Notes: generated by a model not told the origin, from the letters alone. Positions 43,444-53,227 are shown, counted from the first letter of the stretch. The stretch is 64,000 nt of DNA from Pseudoramibacter alactolyticus ATCC 23263 (GCF_000185505.1 NZ_GL622359.1:647308-711307), one strand, 5' to 3'. Numbers and translations are program-made.

Positions 43444-44856
43444 CTATTCTGCTCCTTTTGCACTGAACACAACACGAATCGTCTTGAGAATCAATTTAAA
43501 ATCCAAACTCAGCTTCCAATTTTCAATATAATAGGCATCCAAACGCACGACCTCTTCAAAATCCGTGATGTCCGAGCGCCCGGAAGCCTGCCACATCCCG
43601 GTTAATCCCGGCTTGGCTGCCAAGCGCTTCAGGTGATGCATATCGTATTGCTTATACTCGTCCATGGTCGGGGGGCGCGTCCCCACCAGTGACATGTCGC
43701 CCTTAAGCACATTCAAAAACTGCGGCAGCTCATCGATGCTGGCCTTGCGCAAAAAATGCCCGATGGGAAAAATCCGCGGATCGTTATCCATCTTAAACAT
43801 CAAACCCTGCATTTTATTTTGCGCCATGAGTTCCTTCTTGCGTTCCTCTGCATCCGGATACATGGTTCGGAATTTATAAATTTTAAAAGTCCGGCCGTTT
43901 CGCCCCACCCGCTCCTGGGCAAAGAAAAGCGGCCCCGGCGACTGGTGCTTAATGATCGGAGCAAAAATAATGCAGGCAATGCCGGTGAACAGCAGGCCAA
44001 CCAACGCGCCGACGATATCGATGATCCGCTTGACCGCCAGCTTCCATTGCGGCACCAAATTCATACTGGAAGTGACCATCGTCACGTTGCCAACCGAATG
44101 GATTTGTTTGTTGCGAATGGACTGGCTGAACTGCGGCAGGGTCACATGCACCGTGAGCCCTGCATCAACCAATTGATTGAGCAATTGTTCCGCGACGGCT
44201 TCGTAGCCCTCCAGATCCAAAAGAATTTCGTCGACCACATGGGCGCGGATATAATCAAACACGCTGGCCATCTCCGCAACCACCGGCACATCTAAAATGC
44301 TCTGACCTGTCGCATCGGCGCCGTCATATAAAACAACCCCCGAAACGCCATAGGTTCGATAAAAATCCTGCTGCAGGGCTTGAAGAATCGCTTCAGAGCC
44401 TTCTTTCGTGGTAATAACAAGAATCTGCCGCTCCTTTTTCGATTCACGCAGGCGTTTGCGAATGACGCGTTTCCAAAGCAGCCGCTCTATATAAACCAGC
44501 ACCACTGAAACAGGCAACATCGAAACGACCAGCAGCCGTGAATAATAATAGGAATTCTGACTGAGGAACATCCAGAAAATCAGCAGTGCAATCACGACAA
44601 AACTGTGCACGCACACTTTTTTAAACTCGGCGTAACGATCCCGGCGAATCATATCGCGATAACTATTGCCAAAAAATACTGTGATCAGATGGGCCGGCAC
44701 AATAGCAATGGCCATCCGCTGGTATAGCGGAGAAAACGGGAAAAACACGCCGATGCGATAGGCATAAACAATGAAGAAAGCCAGCTCGAGCAAAAGCAAA
44801 TCCCAGATCAGAAAATCCAGGTGCTTCAGCCAGCCTTTCGTATTTTTTCGATACAT
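43444..44856 (-). CDS. Initiating sugar transferase (polyprenyl glycosylphosphotransferase) 1
   Basis: 470-residue WbaP/CpsE-type enzyme that transfers sugar-1-phosphate to undecaprenyl phosphate and starts the repeat unit. Four N-terminal helices, a Rossmann-like middle domain and one re-entrant hydrophobic segment (IIDIVGALVGLLFTGIACII) precede the catalytic domain: GPLFFAQERVGRNGRTF, KIYKFRTM, FLRKASIDELPQFLNVLKGD, SLVGTRPP and KPGLTGMWQASGRSD. Own promoter upstream. It heads the long operon running down to wzx. Confidence 0.92.
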   Translation of the reverse strand: MYRKNTKGWLKHLDFLIWDLLLLELAFFIVYAYRIGVFFPFSPLYQRMAIAIVPAHLITVFFGNSYRDMIRRDRYAEFKKVCVHSFVVIALLIFWMFLSQNSYYYSRLLVVSMLPVSVVLVYIERLLWKRVIRKRLRESKKERQILVITTKEGSEAILQALQQDFYRTYGVSGVVLYDGADATGQSILDVPVVAEMASVFDYIRAHVVDEILLDLEGYEAVAEQLLNQLVDAGLTVHVTLPQFSQSIRNKQIHSVGNVTMVTSSMNLVPQWKLAVKRIIDIVGALVGLLFTGIACIIFAPIIKHQSPGPLFFAQERVGRNGRTFKIYKFRTMYPDAEERKKELMAQNKMQGLMFKMDNDPRIFPIGHFLRKASIDELPQFLNVLKGDMSLVGTRPPTMDEYKQYDMHHLKRLAAKPGLTGMWQASGRSDITDFEEVVRLDAYYIENWKLSLDFKLILKTIRVVFSAKGAE

Positions 44857-44909
44857 AAGAACTCCGTTCTGTTGAATGCCGTCCCAATACCAGACCGCAC
44901 ATTTTTATC

Positions 44910-44918
44910 ATTATAACA
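44910..44918 (-). promoter_or_regulatory. Extended -10 promoter of the main glycan operon
   Basis: Minus-strand TGTTATAAT about 55 bases before the sugar transferase ATG; the -35 is weak. It probably drives the downstream block 43444 to 34338. Confidence 0.55.
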
Positions 44919-44992
44919 CAGGACAAAATCCGTGCCTAAAACGACGGTGTTAATTTCGGATCTTTTTAAGCAAACGGCGCCGTTAATCCGAC

Positions 44993-45844
44993 TCACAGCG
45001 ACATCTTCCGCGCATCGCGAACCCCGCGGAGCATCGCTTTGATATTGGCGCGCCGATTGGGCTCATAAAGGCAGACCAAGATGGCATACAGCAATAATCC
45101 TTTATATTCTTTTCGCTTATTCACCAAGCCGTTGCGGGCATGCTTGCGAATAAAATAAAGATTGTTGCGCACGATGTAGTACTTCCGAAAAGACGAATGG
45201 TTAAAAACGTCCCATTCCCGGCCGAGAAAGCGCACCTTTCGGCTTTGTCCCAATTCGTGGAGCAATCCCACGTGATTAACGCGGATGGTTCGATAGCCAT
45301 GCTCTATCATCGTCTGGCAGAGATCAATATCCACATAATCGATAAAAAGCTTTTCATCAAAACCGCCGCAATGCTGCCAGGCAGCAACATTGGTCAAGCA
45401 GCCGGAGGTGATGATGCGCGTTTCCGTTTCATAAGGCGCGTCTCCCGACTTAAAAGGCACCATAATCCCGGCATTGCGATCCTGAATAATACAGGTCATC
45501 ATCCCAATCTGATCATTATCCATATACGGCCGGTAAGCCGTGATCAAATCCGCGGCCGCCACCGAATCCTGATCTAATGTCAGCATCCAGCCGGCGCCGG
45601 CATGCTGTCCCGCCGCCATGATCTGATTGAGCGCCTTCGCGATGCCCAGATTTTCACGATTCTCAATAAGCGTAACCTTTTGAGTATCTGTCGACGCGTC
45701 CAGAAAAGTTTTTAACGCCGCGATATTCTTGGATCCGTTATCCACGCAAACGACAAAATCCACCTGTCCCACGACCGCATTTAGATTTTCCCGGAGCCGA
45801 TCCATATCCGGTTGATACGTCACAATGCCGGCGCCTATCTTCAT
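44993..45844 (-). CDS. GT2 glycosyltransferase, rhamnosyltransferase-like
   Basis: 283-residue GT-A enzyme. KIGAGIVTYQPDMDRLRENL, VCVDNGSKNIAALK, RENLGIAKALNQIM and LTLDQDSVA (metal motif DQDS) resemble RfbF/WbbL-type rhamnosyltransferases. FDEKLFIDYVDIDLCQTMIE gives the acceptor-side acidic residues. The start at 45844 overlaps the wzy stop by four bases (ATGA); a longer open frame exists but would run into that gene. Confidence 0.8.
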   Translation of the reverse strand: MKIGAGIVTYQPDMDRLRENLNAVVGQVDFVVCVDNGSKNIAALKTFLDASTDTQKVTLIENRENLGIAKALNQIMAAGQHAGAGWMLTLDQDSVAAADLITAYRPYMDNDQIGMMTCIIQDRNAGIMVPFKSGDAPYETETRIITSGCLTNVAAWQHCGGFDEKLFIDYVDIDLCQTMIEHGYRTIRVNHVGLLHELGQSRKVRFLGREWDVFNHSSFRKYYIVRNNLYFIRKHARNGLVNKRKEYKGLLLYAILVCLYEPNRRANIKAMLRGVRDARKMSL

Positions 45845-47067
45845 GCGGATGCCTCCTTTTCTGAACGCGCCCGTCTTTGTCGCTTCATGCAAATTCTAAG
45901 CGCGCGCAGTCCCAGCAGCAAATAGGGTGAAAGGATCAGTAAAAACGTGTTGAAATACGGATAAAGGATCATATCGTCGATCAAGCCGTGGCAGGCCAGC
46001 AGCGCAAAGATCATCAGCAAACAGCCTTCCCCCTTGCAAAGCATCACCCACAGAGCTATCGTCACCACTGCAATCAACAAGATTGAAAAAATAAATCCAA
46101 AATTGAGCAGATAGTGCAAATAAAAATTATCCACATAATTGTAAATGCCGGCAACCGGTTTGCCGGACGCCTGCAAACCATTGCCCACCCAGGCAATGGT
46201 TTGGCCAAAGGGTTTGACGCCATAGGTTTTAAATGCAGCCTGGCCATACCACAGACGATTGCCGATAGCCAAATTCAAGCGCTGCCAATTAGCCTGCCCG
46301 ACACTATAAAAACGGGTGACCGCAGCTGTCATGACGGCTCCCAGCACAAAAGAAAATGGCCAAAGAACCCCCAACTTGTTTTGAATCATTTTTTTCTGAA
46401 CCGCCGGCCGGCATTTGATCACAATCGCATAGCAAAGCAAAACAGCGATCAAAATCATGGACAGACGCGCGTTGGTCTTCGTATAAAACCAGACGTTTAT
46501 CGCCGCCAGCGCGATCAATTCTCCCCAGCTGATGTTTATCCGACGCAAATAAACATGAAGCGCTACAATGTTGAAAAAAATCACGGACGGCGTTAAAACA
46601 TATAAAAAGCCCAGGTATTGCCTGATCTGCCCATCCCGAACGGTCTGCACCGTATGAATCCAACCCATGTGCTGCGCAAGAATCGTTCCCAGCAATACCC
46701 CGGCACTGATCATCAAAGCCGTTTTCGCAACCCGCTTAAAATCAATTTTCCGCGCACAAAAAACAAACACAAAAATCATCCCGAAGGGATGGCCAAAATA
46801 GCCGGCGATGCGTGCCATCGCGCCAAAGACCAAAAGCAACACAAAATCACACCAACCGTTTTGGTGTCGCATGCAGAAAATAATTTCCCGAACCCCCAAT
46901 AAGAACAGACACGCAAAAAACACCTTATTTTCTAACGATGCCAATGGCCACCTGGCCGCAAAAAAAGTCTGCAATAACAGCGACCAAATGCCATAAACAG
47001 CAAACGCGATTAAAAATAAGGTGTCTTTGGATTTTTTCAAATTAATTAACGGCGATCGTGAAGACAT
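45841..47067 (-). CDS. Wzy-like polysaccharide polymerase
   Basis: 408-residue membrane protein with about ten helices. Shared family stretches: ARKIDFKRVAKTALMIS, IRQYLGFLYVLTPSVIFFNI, NRLWYGQAAFKTYGVKPFGQ and GIYNYVDNFYLHYLLNFGF. It matches the genes at 15148 and 35794 in each. Probable polymerase for repeat units. ATG 47067 is favoured over 47073, because AGAGG sits six bases before the former and directly against the latter. Coupled to the rhamnosyltransferase-like gene downstream. Confidence 0.73.
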   Translation of the reverse strand: MSSRSPLINLKKSKDTLFLIAFAVYGIWSLLLQTFFAARWPLASLENKVFFACLFLLGVREIIFCMRHQNGWCDFVLLLVFGAMARIAGYFGHPFGMIFVFVFCARKIDFKRVAKTALMISAGVLLGTILAQHMGWIHTVQTVRDGQIRQYLGFLYVLTPSVIFFNIVALHVYLRRINISWGELIALAAINVWFYTKTNARLSMILIAVLLCYAIVIKCRPAVQKKMIQNKLGVLWPFSFVLGAVMTAAVTRFYSVGQANWQRLNLAIGNRLWYGQAAFKTYGVKPFGQTIAWVGNGLQASGKPVAGIYNYVDNFYLHYLLNFGFIFSILLIAVVTIALWVMLCKGEGCLLMIFALLACHGLIDDMILYPYFNTFLLILSPYLLLGLRALRICMKRQRRARSEKEASA

Positions 47068-47088
47068 GGCCATCCTCTCTGATGATGA

Positions 47089-48090
47089 TTAACGGCTCTC
47101 CGCCAATTTTGCAATATGCTTTGCATATAGGCTGTAGCCAACAAAATGCAGCCTGCGAAGCCGCGCAATGGTGTGCGACTTCATCGTAATCCGATAAATA
47201 TGCGGATATTGCCGGCGAATATGCCGATCAAAATTTTTTAAAGTCGTCTTGTGAGACCCTGGCTGCTCAAGAATCAAAAAGCAAAAATAAGCAAGTTCCG
47301 TGATGCTCAGAATTTTTTTTCGCATTAACGTTTCGATCCCCCGTTCGCGAATGGAAGAAAGCTGCGTTTCATAAAGCGGCATCAATTTCTCCGCCACCCG
47401 CATCGGATCCTTAAAGTGTTTGCGCATCCCGGAAAGGCTCACGCTTTGCCCCTCAACGCCCAGCTGATAACAATAAATGGGATGGGGAAACCGTGCAATG
47501 CTTTTTGCAAAAAGCAAAGGCAGAAAAGTATATTCGTGATCGGTGTAAAAGCAGTGCTCGGTAATGCCAACCGAATGCGTCTGGAGCAGCTCCGTTCGAA
47601 TGGCCAGTTCGTGCATCAGGACATCCTGATCCATCGCCATTTTTTTTAATGGGCCATCTTCTTCCGGCACTTCCGGATGACGATCCTGCAGTACTTTCGA
47701 ACGGCCTTCATAGACTTCATAAAACGGAGACAACACCAAATCAGCCGTTGCGGTTTCAAGAAATGCCAGAAAGGCGGCCAAATGCTCAAAACAATACCAG
47801 TCGTCGCCGTCCAATTGTTTGAAATATTTTCCGTGGGCGCAAGCAATGCTTGCGTTAATGGTGGATCCGTAACCCCCGTTGGCCTTATCAATAACTTTAA
47901 ACGTCTGCGGATAACGCTCGGCATAAGTTCGTGCCATTGCGACGGTCTCATCTGTCGAGCCGTCATTCACAACGATCACTTCAAGCCTTGCCATCATCTC
48001 GTCCGGGCCAATTAAAGAATCCAAACACCGGCGCAAACTCCCCGCCACATTATAGGCCGCTACCGACACCGTCAATTGTTTTTGTTCCAT
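47089..48090 (-). CDS. GT2 family glycosyltransferase
   Basis: 333-residue GT-A enzyme: LTVSVAAYNVAGSLRRCLDS, VIVVNDGSTDETVAMAR, NGGYGSTINASIACAHGKYF and the metal motif LDGDDWYC. A basic C-terminal region (RHIRRQYPHIYRITMKSHT) may contact the membrane. Twelve bases after the sugar transferase gene at 48103; it may add the second sugar of that second repeat unit. Confidence 0.82.
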   Translation of the reverse strand: MEQKQLTVSVAAYNVAGSLRRCLDSLIGPDEMMARLEVIVVNDGSTDETVAMARTYAERYPQTFKVIDKANGGYGSTINASIACAHGKYFKQLDGDDWYCFEHLAAFLAFLETATADLVLSPFYEVYEGRSKVLQDRHPEVPEEDGPLKKMAMDQDVLMHELAIRTELLQTHSVGITEHCFYTDHEYTFLPLLFAKSIARFPHPIYCYQLGVEGQSVSLSGMRKHFKDPMRVAEKLMPLYETQLSSIRERGIETLMRKKILSITELAYFCFLILEQPGSHKTTLKNFDRHIRRQYPHIYRITMKSHTIARLRRLHFVGYSLYAKHIAKLAESR

Positions 48091-48102
48091 AAAGTCCCCT
48101 GA

Positions 48103-49527
48103 CTACCGGTTTTCATTATCCATATCGGAAGCTGTCATCTGACCGGCGGCCACACCTTCAGCCGCTTCTTTGGTGAACACGGTTTTGATGGTCTTTAAAA
48201 TCAGCAGGCCGTCCTGAATAATGCTGTAATTCATGATATACATCAGGTCGAGTTTAAGTTTGTCAAAGGGCGTGGTATTGTATTTGCCGTAAATCTGGGC
48301 AAACCCCGTCAGTCCGGCCTTCACTTTTGTTCTAAAGGCAAACTCCGGCATGTTTTGGCAATACGCTGTCATGATCTCCGGACGCTCGGGTCTGGGCCCG
48401 ACCACGCTCATATCCCCCTTGAATATATTAATCAACTGCGGGATTTCATCGATACGCACCTTGCGGATGAACGCGCCGACCTTGGTGATCCGGCTGTCGC
48501 CCTCTTCGGCCAATCTGGCAACGCCGTCCTTCTCCGCATTGACCACCATCGATCGAAATTTAATGATCTTAAATTTTCGATTGCGAATCGTACAGCGCAC
48601 CTGCTTATAAAACACCGGGCCGCCGTCTTCCCGTTTAATGGCCAGGGCGGTGATGAGCATCACCGGCGACAGCACCACTAAACCGATGCCGGAACACAGC
48701 AAATCCAGCAAACGCTTAAAAAATGCCTGTCCGGTTGTCAGCCCGAAATTGCGGTTGAGCAGCACCGGCGAATCAAAAATGTGCAGATTTTCCGAATACC
48801 GCAAAATAATATCCGAAATCTTGGGCATGGTATAGGTTCGGAGGCCCTTGGCAAAGCACATCTTCATGATATCGTTGCGAATAATCGCACGGATATCACC
48901 GATAATGACGCCGTCATAGCCTTCACAGCGCGTTACAACCTTGCGGGCAATCCGCTCATTTTCTTCCAAATCATCCGTTAATTCCAGACAGATCCGTTCC
49001 CGAACGATGTATTGATCCGGCCGCCTGGAAAACTTATCCAGCAGCGTATCCGACTGCTTTTCCGAGACGATCACCAATTGCTGAGGCGGAAAAATTCGCA
49101 GAAAAATGCGGTGGCTGATCAGCGCCCAAATCACAATCACGCCGATATCCACCATCGTCAGCCATACAAGGGGCCAGGCCGAAATCCACCCGTAGGCCAA
49201 TGGCGTTACCAATATAAAATAAGCAACGATGTTAGAAAGAAAAACGACGATGACTTGGCTCATTAAAATGTCGGATATGCGGTAATAACCGATTTTAGTG
49301 CCGGCGTAGACCTTCGACACCATCACGATGATAATCAAATACATCGCCGAGATAAAAATGTTGCCATAGTAGAAAAAAGGCCAGCGCACCATGGCATTGT
49401 AATAGCGCGTCCAAACATTATAAAAAAGCAAAAATTCGACCACAAAAAGAAATGCCCCCATCAATTGCCGAACCGGCTGTCTGAGCATCAAGCGTTTTTT
49501 TCGTTTTTTGTAAGTTTTTTTATTCAT
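48103..49527 (-). CDS. Initiating sugar transferase (polyprenyl glycosylphosphotransferase) 2
   Basis: 474-residue polyprenyl-phosphate sugar-1-phosphate transferase. Basic start MNKKTYKKRKKRLMLRQPVR, four helices (for example MGAFLFVVEFLLFYNVW), a soluble middle domain, a hydrophobic segment (LLDLLCSGIGLVVLSPVML) and catalytic motifs GPVFYKQVRCTIRNRKF, KIIKFRSM, FIRKVRIDEIPQLINIFKGD, MSVVGPRPERPE and KAGLTGFAQIYGKYNT. Distinct from the first enzyme (43444), so two repeat-unit pathways can be started. Its N-terminal helices resemble the stand-alone 4-TM protein at 19265. Confidence 0.92.
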   Translation of the reverse strand: MNKKTYKKRKKRLMLRQPVRQLMGAFLFVVEFLLFYNVWTRYYNAMVRWPFFYYGNIFISAMYLIIIVMVSKVYAGTKIGYYRISDILMSQVIVVFLSNIVAYFILVTPLAYGWISAWPLVWLTMVDIGVIVIWALISHRIFLRIFPPQQLVIVSEKQSDTLLDKFSRRPDQYIVRERICLELTDDLEENERIARKVVTRCEGYDGVIIGDIRAIIRNDIMKMCFAKGLRTYTMPKISDIILRYSENLHIFDSPVLLNRNFGLTTGQAFFKRLLDLLCSGIGLVVLSPVMLITALAIKREDGGPVFYKQVRCTIRNRKFKIIKFRSMVVNAEKDGVARLAEEGDSRITKVGAFIRKVRIDEIPQLINIFKGDMSVVGPRPERPEIMTAYCQNMPEFAFRTKVKAGLTGFAQIYGKYNTTPFDKLKLDLMYIMNYSIIQDGLLILKTIKTVFTKEAAEGVAAGQMTASDMDNENR

Positions 49528-49556
49528 GTGCTTTCATTATTCTCTAAGTTTTTTTT

Positions 49557-49565
49557 ATTCTAACA
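49557..49565 (-). promoter_or_regulatory. Extended -10 promoter of the second sugar-transferase operon
   Basis: Minus-strand TGTTAGAAT about 30 bases before the ATG at 49527; the -35 is weak. Likely drives 48103, 47089, 45841 and 44993. Confidence 0.5.
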
Positions 49566-49617
49566 AATCATTGCTTGAAAAAGCTTAAGCGCAACTTTGG
49601 GCTTCCCATTTATCCGC

Positions 49618-49657
49618 AAAAAATAAAAGGCATTGCCGTCATGATCGGCAACACCTT
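49618..49657 (-). terminator. Terminator after glmM
   Basis: Minus strand AAGG-TG-TTGCCG, loop, CGGCAA-TG-CCTTTTATTTTTT: interrupted stem with T-rich tail. Confidence 0.75.
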
Positions 49658-49672
49658 GCTTTACAACCGCGA

Positions 49673-51061
49673 TTAATCCACCGCGTATCCTTTTTCCTTA
49701 ATAACGGCGATCACCTGATCGACATATCGCTCGCAGATTTCCTCGGCTTCAGCCTCCACCATAACCCGCACCAATGGCTCCGTGCCCGATTCGCGCACTA
49801 AAATGCGGCCGGTATTTCCCAATGCTGCGGCAACCTGCTGCACGGCCGCCTGCACATCGGCGTCAGCCTGCGCTTCCGCCTTGTCGGATACCCTCACATT
49901 TTTGAGCACCTGCGGATAAATTTTGAGCGGGGCCGCAAGCTCTGACAGCTTTTTCTTTCGGCTCATCATCACCTGCATGAGTTTTAAACTGGTTAAAATA
50001 CCATCGCCCGTCGACGCATATTTGGAAAAAATAATATGGCCTGACTGTTCGCCTCCAAGGTGACAGCCGTTTTCGGTCATATATTCATAAACATATTTAT
50101 CACCGACGGCCGTCTTTGCATAATCAATCCCCAATTCATCAAAGGCCTTGTACAGACCAAAATTGGACATCACCGTGGTGACCACCGTGTTCGTCACCAG
50201 TTTGTCTCGCTCTTTCATATAGCGCCCATAAATATAAAGAATGTGATCCCCGGTGATAACCTGCCCTTTTTCGTCCACCGCAAGGCAGCGGTCCGTATCG
50301 CCATCGTAGGCAAAGCCGACATCCAAACCGTTGTCGGCCACAAATTGTCGCAATCCCTCGATATGGGTCGAGCCCGCATCGCGATTGATATTGGTGCCGT
50401 CCGGATCCACGTTCATCAGATAAGTTTTCGCGCCCAGCGCATTGAAAATGGACGGCGCGATATTCCAAGCCGAGCCATTGGCACAGTCGAGCCCCACTTT
50501 CATCCCCTTGAAGGAGTAAACCCCCAGTGAAATAAGATAACCGATATAGCGATTGCGGCCGGCCACATAGTCAACCGTCCGGCCAATGGCATCCCTTTGC
50601 GCATAGGGGATTTCCGGCCAGCTTTGGCCAAACGCATTAAGGCGCCCGTCCAGATAATCTTCGATGAGGGCGATCACGTCTTCGCTCATCTTCTCGCCCT
50701 GTCCATTGAGCAGCTTAATGCCGTTGTCGTAATAGGGATTGTGACTCGCTGAGATCATGATGCCGCCGTCAAAATCATCGACGCGAGCGACATAGGCCAC
50801 CGACGGGGTGGTCGTCACATGCAAAAGGTAAGCATCGGCTCCGCTGGCCACCAGTCCGCCGGACAGCATATCCTCGAACATATAACTGGAGCGACGCGTG
50901 TCTTTGCCAATCACGACGCTCGGCGCACCGATTTTCCCTTCCCGTTTGCGCAGTTCCCCATAATACCAACCGAGAAATCGGCCGATTTGATACGCGTGTT
51001 CTGCCGTCAATCCCTTGTTGGCTTCCCCGCGAAAACCATCGGTCCCAAAATATCGCCCCAT
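49673..51061 (-). CDS. glmM: Phosphoglucosamine mutase
   Basis: Interconverts glucosamine-6-phosphate and glucosamine-1-phosphate on the way to UDP-GlcNAc for peptidoglycan and glycans. 462 residues, slightly over the usual 445-450. MGRYFGTDGFRGEANKGLTA begins the protein, MISASHNPYYDNGIKLL carries the phosphoserine of the active site, FAYDGDTDRCLAVD binds metal, LGGEQSGHII is the sugar-binding loop and VRESGTEPLVRVM the phosphate-binding loop. Own promoter with consensus spacing and terminator, so it is independent of the flanking glycosyltransferase operons. Confidence 0.96.
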   Translation of the reverse strand: MGRYFGTDGFRGEANKGLTAEHAYQIGRFLGWYYGELRKREGKIGAPSVVIGKDTRRSSYMFEDMLSGGLVASGADAYLLHVTTTPSVAYVARVDDFDGGIMISASHNPYYDNGIKLLNGQGEKMSEDVIALIEDYLDGRLNAFGQSWPEIPYAQRDAIGRTVDYVAGRNRYIGYLISLGVYSFKGMKVGLDCANGSAWNIAPSIFNALGAKTYLMNVDPDGTNINRDAGSTHIEGLRQFVADNGLDVGFAYDGDTDRCLAVDEKGQVITGDHILYIYGRYMKERDKLVTNTVVTTVMSNFGLYKAFDELGIDYAKTAVGDKYVYEYMTENGCHLGGEQSGHIIFSKYASTGDGILTSLKLMQVMMSRKKKLSELAAPLKIYPQVLKNVRVSDKAEAQADADVQAAVQQVAAALGNTGRILVRESGTEPLVRVMVEAEAEEICERYVDQVIAVIKEKGYAVD

Positions 51062-51092
51062 CGCACTCTCTCCTTTTCAATTTAATTTTTTT

Positions 51093-51121
51093 ATTATAGC
51101 AGATGCGTTGTCTGCGCTCAA
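51093..51121 (-). promoter_or_regulatory. Promoter of glmM
   Basis: Minus strand TTGAGC (51116-51121), 17 bases, TATAAT (51093-51098), about 30 bases before the ATG. Confidence 0.75.
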
Positions 51122-51137
51122 ACGCGCCAGTGCTGAC

Positions 51138-52058
51138 TCATATATAATAAAATTGTCCTAAAATTCGGAAAAAATCACTTTTAAAATACTTTCCCCTGAT
51201 CAGAGCTGCCATTCGGCCCCATTTATTCTTAGCCGGAATGGCCAAAAAATAATTGAGAATTTGCGCCTGATCGGCCGGCAAGTCACGGCCATAGTGCGCT
51301 TTAAACGCCTGCGCTTGCCGATAATAATCGTTTTTCTTATCCCGGGTCGCCGGGTCCTTGAACTTGGTCAACCGATAATTGAAACTTTTTACGTCCGTCG
51401 CGCCCACGCATTGATCGCAATGCTGGCGATACGCCATCAGTTTTTCATCCAAATGGACGATTTTTCCAAACGCACTGGCATAAAGGGCAAACCACCAATC
51501 ATGCATCAAAATTTCAGCATCCGTTGCAGTCGCTTTTTGATAGAGCGCGCGATTGACCATCATCGTGCATCCTGTTACATAATTTTGAACCAACAGCCGA
51601 TTAAAGGCCAAATGAGGACGATAAACCTGATTTTTGCGCTCGTCAACCGGCAACGGCGTCAGATCTTTGTCCACCGTTTCATAATTCGAATAAATCAAAA
51701 TCGGCGTTTGGCTGCCCCACCGCTGCTCGGCCTCCGCCATGGCTTTTCGCGTCTTTTCCGCCTTCTCCGGATACCACACGTCGTCCTGGTCGCAATACAT
51801 CACATAATCGGCCGATGCCGCCCGGGTCAGCGCCATAAAATTGCCTACCGGCCCCCTTGCGGCAGCGGACACCGAAACGGCTTCAATTTTTTCCGAATAG
51901 CGCCGGGCATAATCCGCAATCATCTCCGGCGTCCGATCGGTTGAGCCGTCATCTCGTATTAAAATCCGGATATCCTTTTCCGTTTGGTCAATCAACGAAT
52001 CCAGCTGTGCTCCCAAGTAGCGTTCGCCGTTATAGGTCGCCACTAAAATATCAATCAT
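51138..52058 (-). CDS. GT2 glycosyltransferase, rhamnosyltransferase-like
   Basis: 306-residue GT-A enzyme. IDILVATYNGERYLGAQLDS, ILIRDDGSTDRTPEMI and YCDQDDVWYPEKAEKT (QDDxW type) resemble RgpB-type rhamnan/capsule glycosyltransferases. NYVTGCTMMVNRALYQKA and LMHDWWFALYASAFGKI follow. Same layout as 31513-32451. Overlaps the GT4 gene by four bases. Confidence 0.83.
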   Translation of the reverse strand: MIDILVATYNGERYLGAQLDSLIDQTEKDIRILIRDDGSTDRTPEMIADYARRYSEKIEAVSVSAAARGPVGNFMALTRAASADYVMYCDQDDVWYPEKAEKTRKAMAEAEQRWGSQTPILIYSNYETVDKDLTPLPVDERKNQVYRPHLAFNRLLVQNYVTGCTMMVNRALYQKATATDAEILMHDWWFALYASAFGKIVHLDEKLMAYRQHCDQCVGATDVKSFNYRLTKFKDPATRDKKNDYYRQAQAFKAHYGRDLPADQAQILNYFLAIPAKNKWGRMAALIRGKYFKSDFFRILGQFYYI

Positions 52059-53161
52059 TTTAAATTCTCCATGACCGAAGTCAGCGTGTTTTCAAAAATC
52101 TCCGTCGTAAAATGCCGATTATAAAATTGCTGAACGGCGGCGTAATCCACCTGTGCCGCCTGGACTGACAAAATTTGACAAACATTCTTCAGATCATTGC
52201 GTTCAACATTGACGCCCACCCCTTCATCTTTGACAAATTGCCAGGTATCGCCGCGGATATTGTTAATCACCGGCAAGCCGTAATACCAATAATCAATAGA
52301 CTTGGTCGTCAGACCGACTTTTACGGTGTCGATCATCAAATTAAAGCCAAAGGTACACTGTCCGAAAATCTGTTTTTTCTGATTGTCGTCATAAATCGGT
52401 CCGTAAAATTGATAATCGATTCCTTTTTCTTCCAGTAAATCGAGTAATCTTTGTCGATTTTCACCTTCCCCGACAATATGCAGTTTCACCGATTTTAATG
52501 GTTTAAGTTGTTCGAGAATCGACACCATTAGATCAATATCCACGATGTGGTTGAGCGATCCTAAATATGCCAGATGAAGCACGTCGCGCTGTTTTCCATG
52601 GTGCATTTCCGGAGCATCCGGGCCTTTGATCCAGTGAAGCGTTCGTGCTGACGCCGGCAGCGCAATGATCTCACGATATAAGTCACATTCGGTAAGCACC
52701 CGATCCGCCCCGGGCAAATAGCGATCCCGCAAATTGCGCCAATAGCGCAGCGGCGGCCAATTTTTGATCCCTTCCATCGGGAGAGATTCCGGCCAAAGAT
52801 CGACAATATCCACCACCAGCGAACATCCCGTTTCTTTTTTGACCTTTACCATTGCCGGCAGCAATGAATTGGGCGGAATCATCACGTACAGCAAATCAAA
52901 GGGATGCGTTTTGAGATAACGCCTTACGTCTCGTGCAAAACGATGATGAGACCATAACCGGGCCAAAGATAAATTTTTCTGATACGGCTTTGTCGGTATA
53001 TAAATGTGATCCGGCTTATGTTCCGACACCCGTTCTTTGGTTAAATGAAAAAAATCTGAAAAGATCCATGTGACTTCGCCGCCTTGTTTCTGAAAGAAAT
53101 GTCCGACAGCCTCTGCCCGATCATAATCCCCTGATAAATTGGTTATTACTGCAATTTTCAT
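52055..53161 (-). CDS. GT4-like glycosyltransferase
   Basis: 368-residue GT-B enzyme. KIAVITNLSGDYDRAEAVGH opens the acceptor half; VVDIVDLWPESLP is a stretch typical of WbuB/LgtA-like GT4 enzymes. LAYLGSLNHIVDIDLM, LHIVGEGENRQRLLDLLEEK and YGPIYDDNQKKQIF make up the donor half, ending in KSIDYWYYGLPVINN. Start at MKIAVITN (53161); eight more codons are open upstream. Forms a two-gene unit with the rhamnosyltransferase-like gene. Confidence 0.83.
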   Translation of the reverse strand: MKIAVITNLSGDYDRAEAVGHFFQKQGGEVTWIFSDFFHLTKERVSEHKPDHIYIPTKPYQKNLSLARLWSHHRFARDVRRYLKTHPFDLLYVMIPPNSLLPAMVKVKKETGCSLVVDIVDLWPESLPMEGIKNWPPLRYWRNLRDRYLPGADRVLTECDLYREIIALPASARTLHWIKGPDAPEMHHGKQRDVLHLAYLGSLNHIVDIDLMVSILEQLKPLKSVKLHIVGEGENRQRLLDLLEEKGIDYQFYGPIYDDNQKKQIFGQCTFGFNLMIDTVKVGLTTKSIDYWYYGLPVINNIRGDTWQFVKDEGVGVNVERNDLKNVCQILSVQAAQVDYAAVQQFYNRHFTTEIFENTLTSVMENLK

Positions 53162-53227
53162 CCTTTTGCCTTCACCTTTGCTCATCGCTCAAAAGCCTAT
53201 CATTCATCAAATAAAAAATGAACATAA

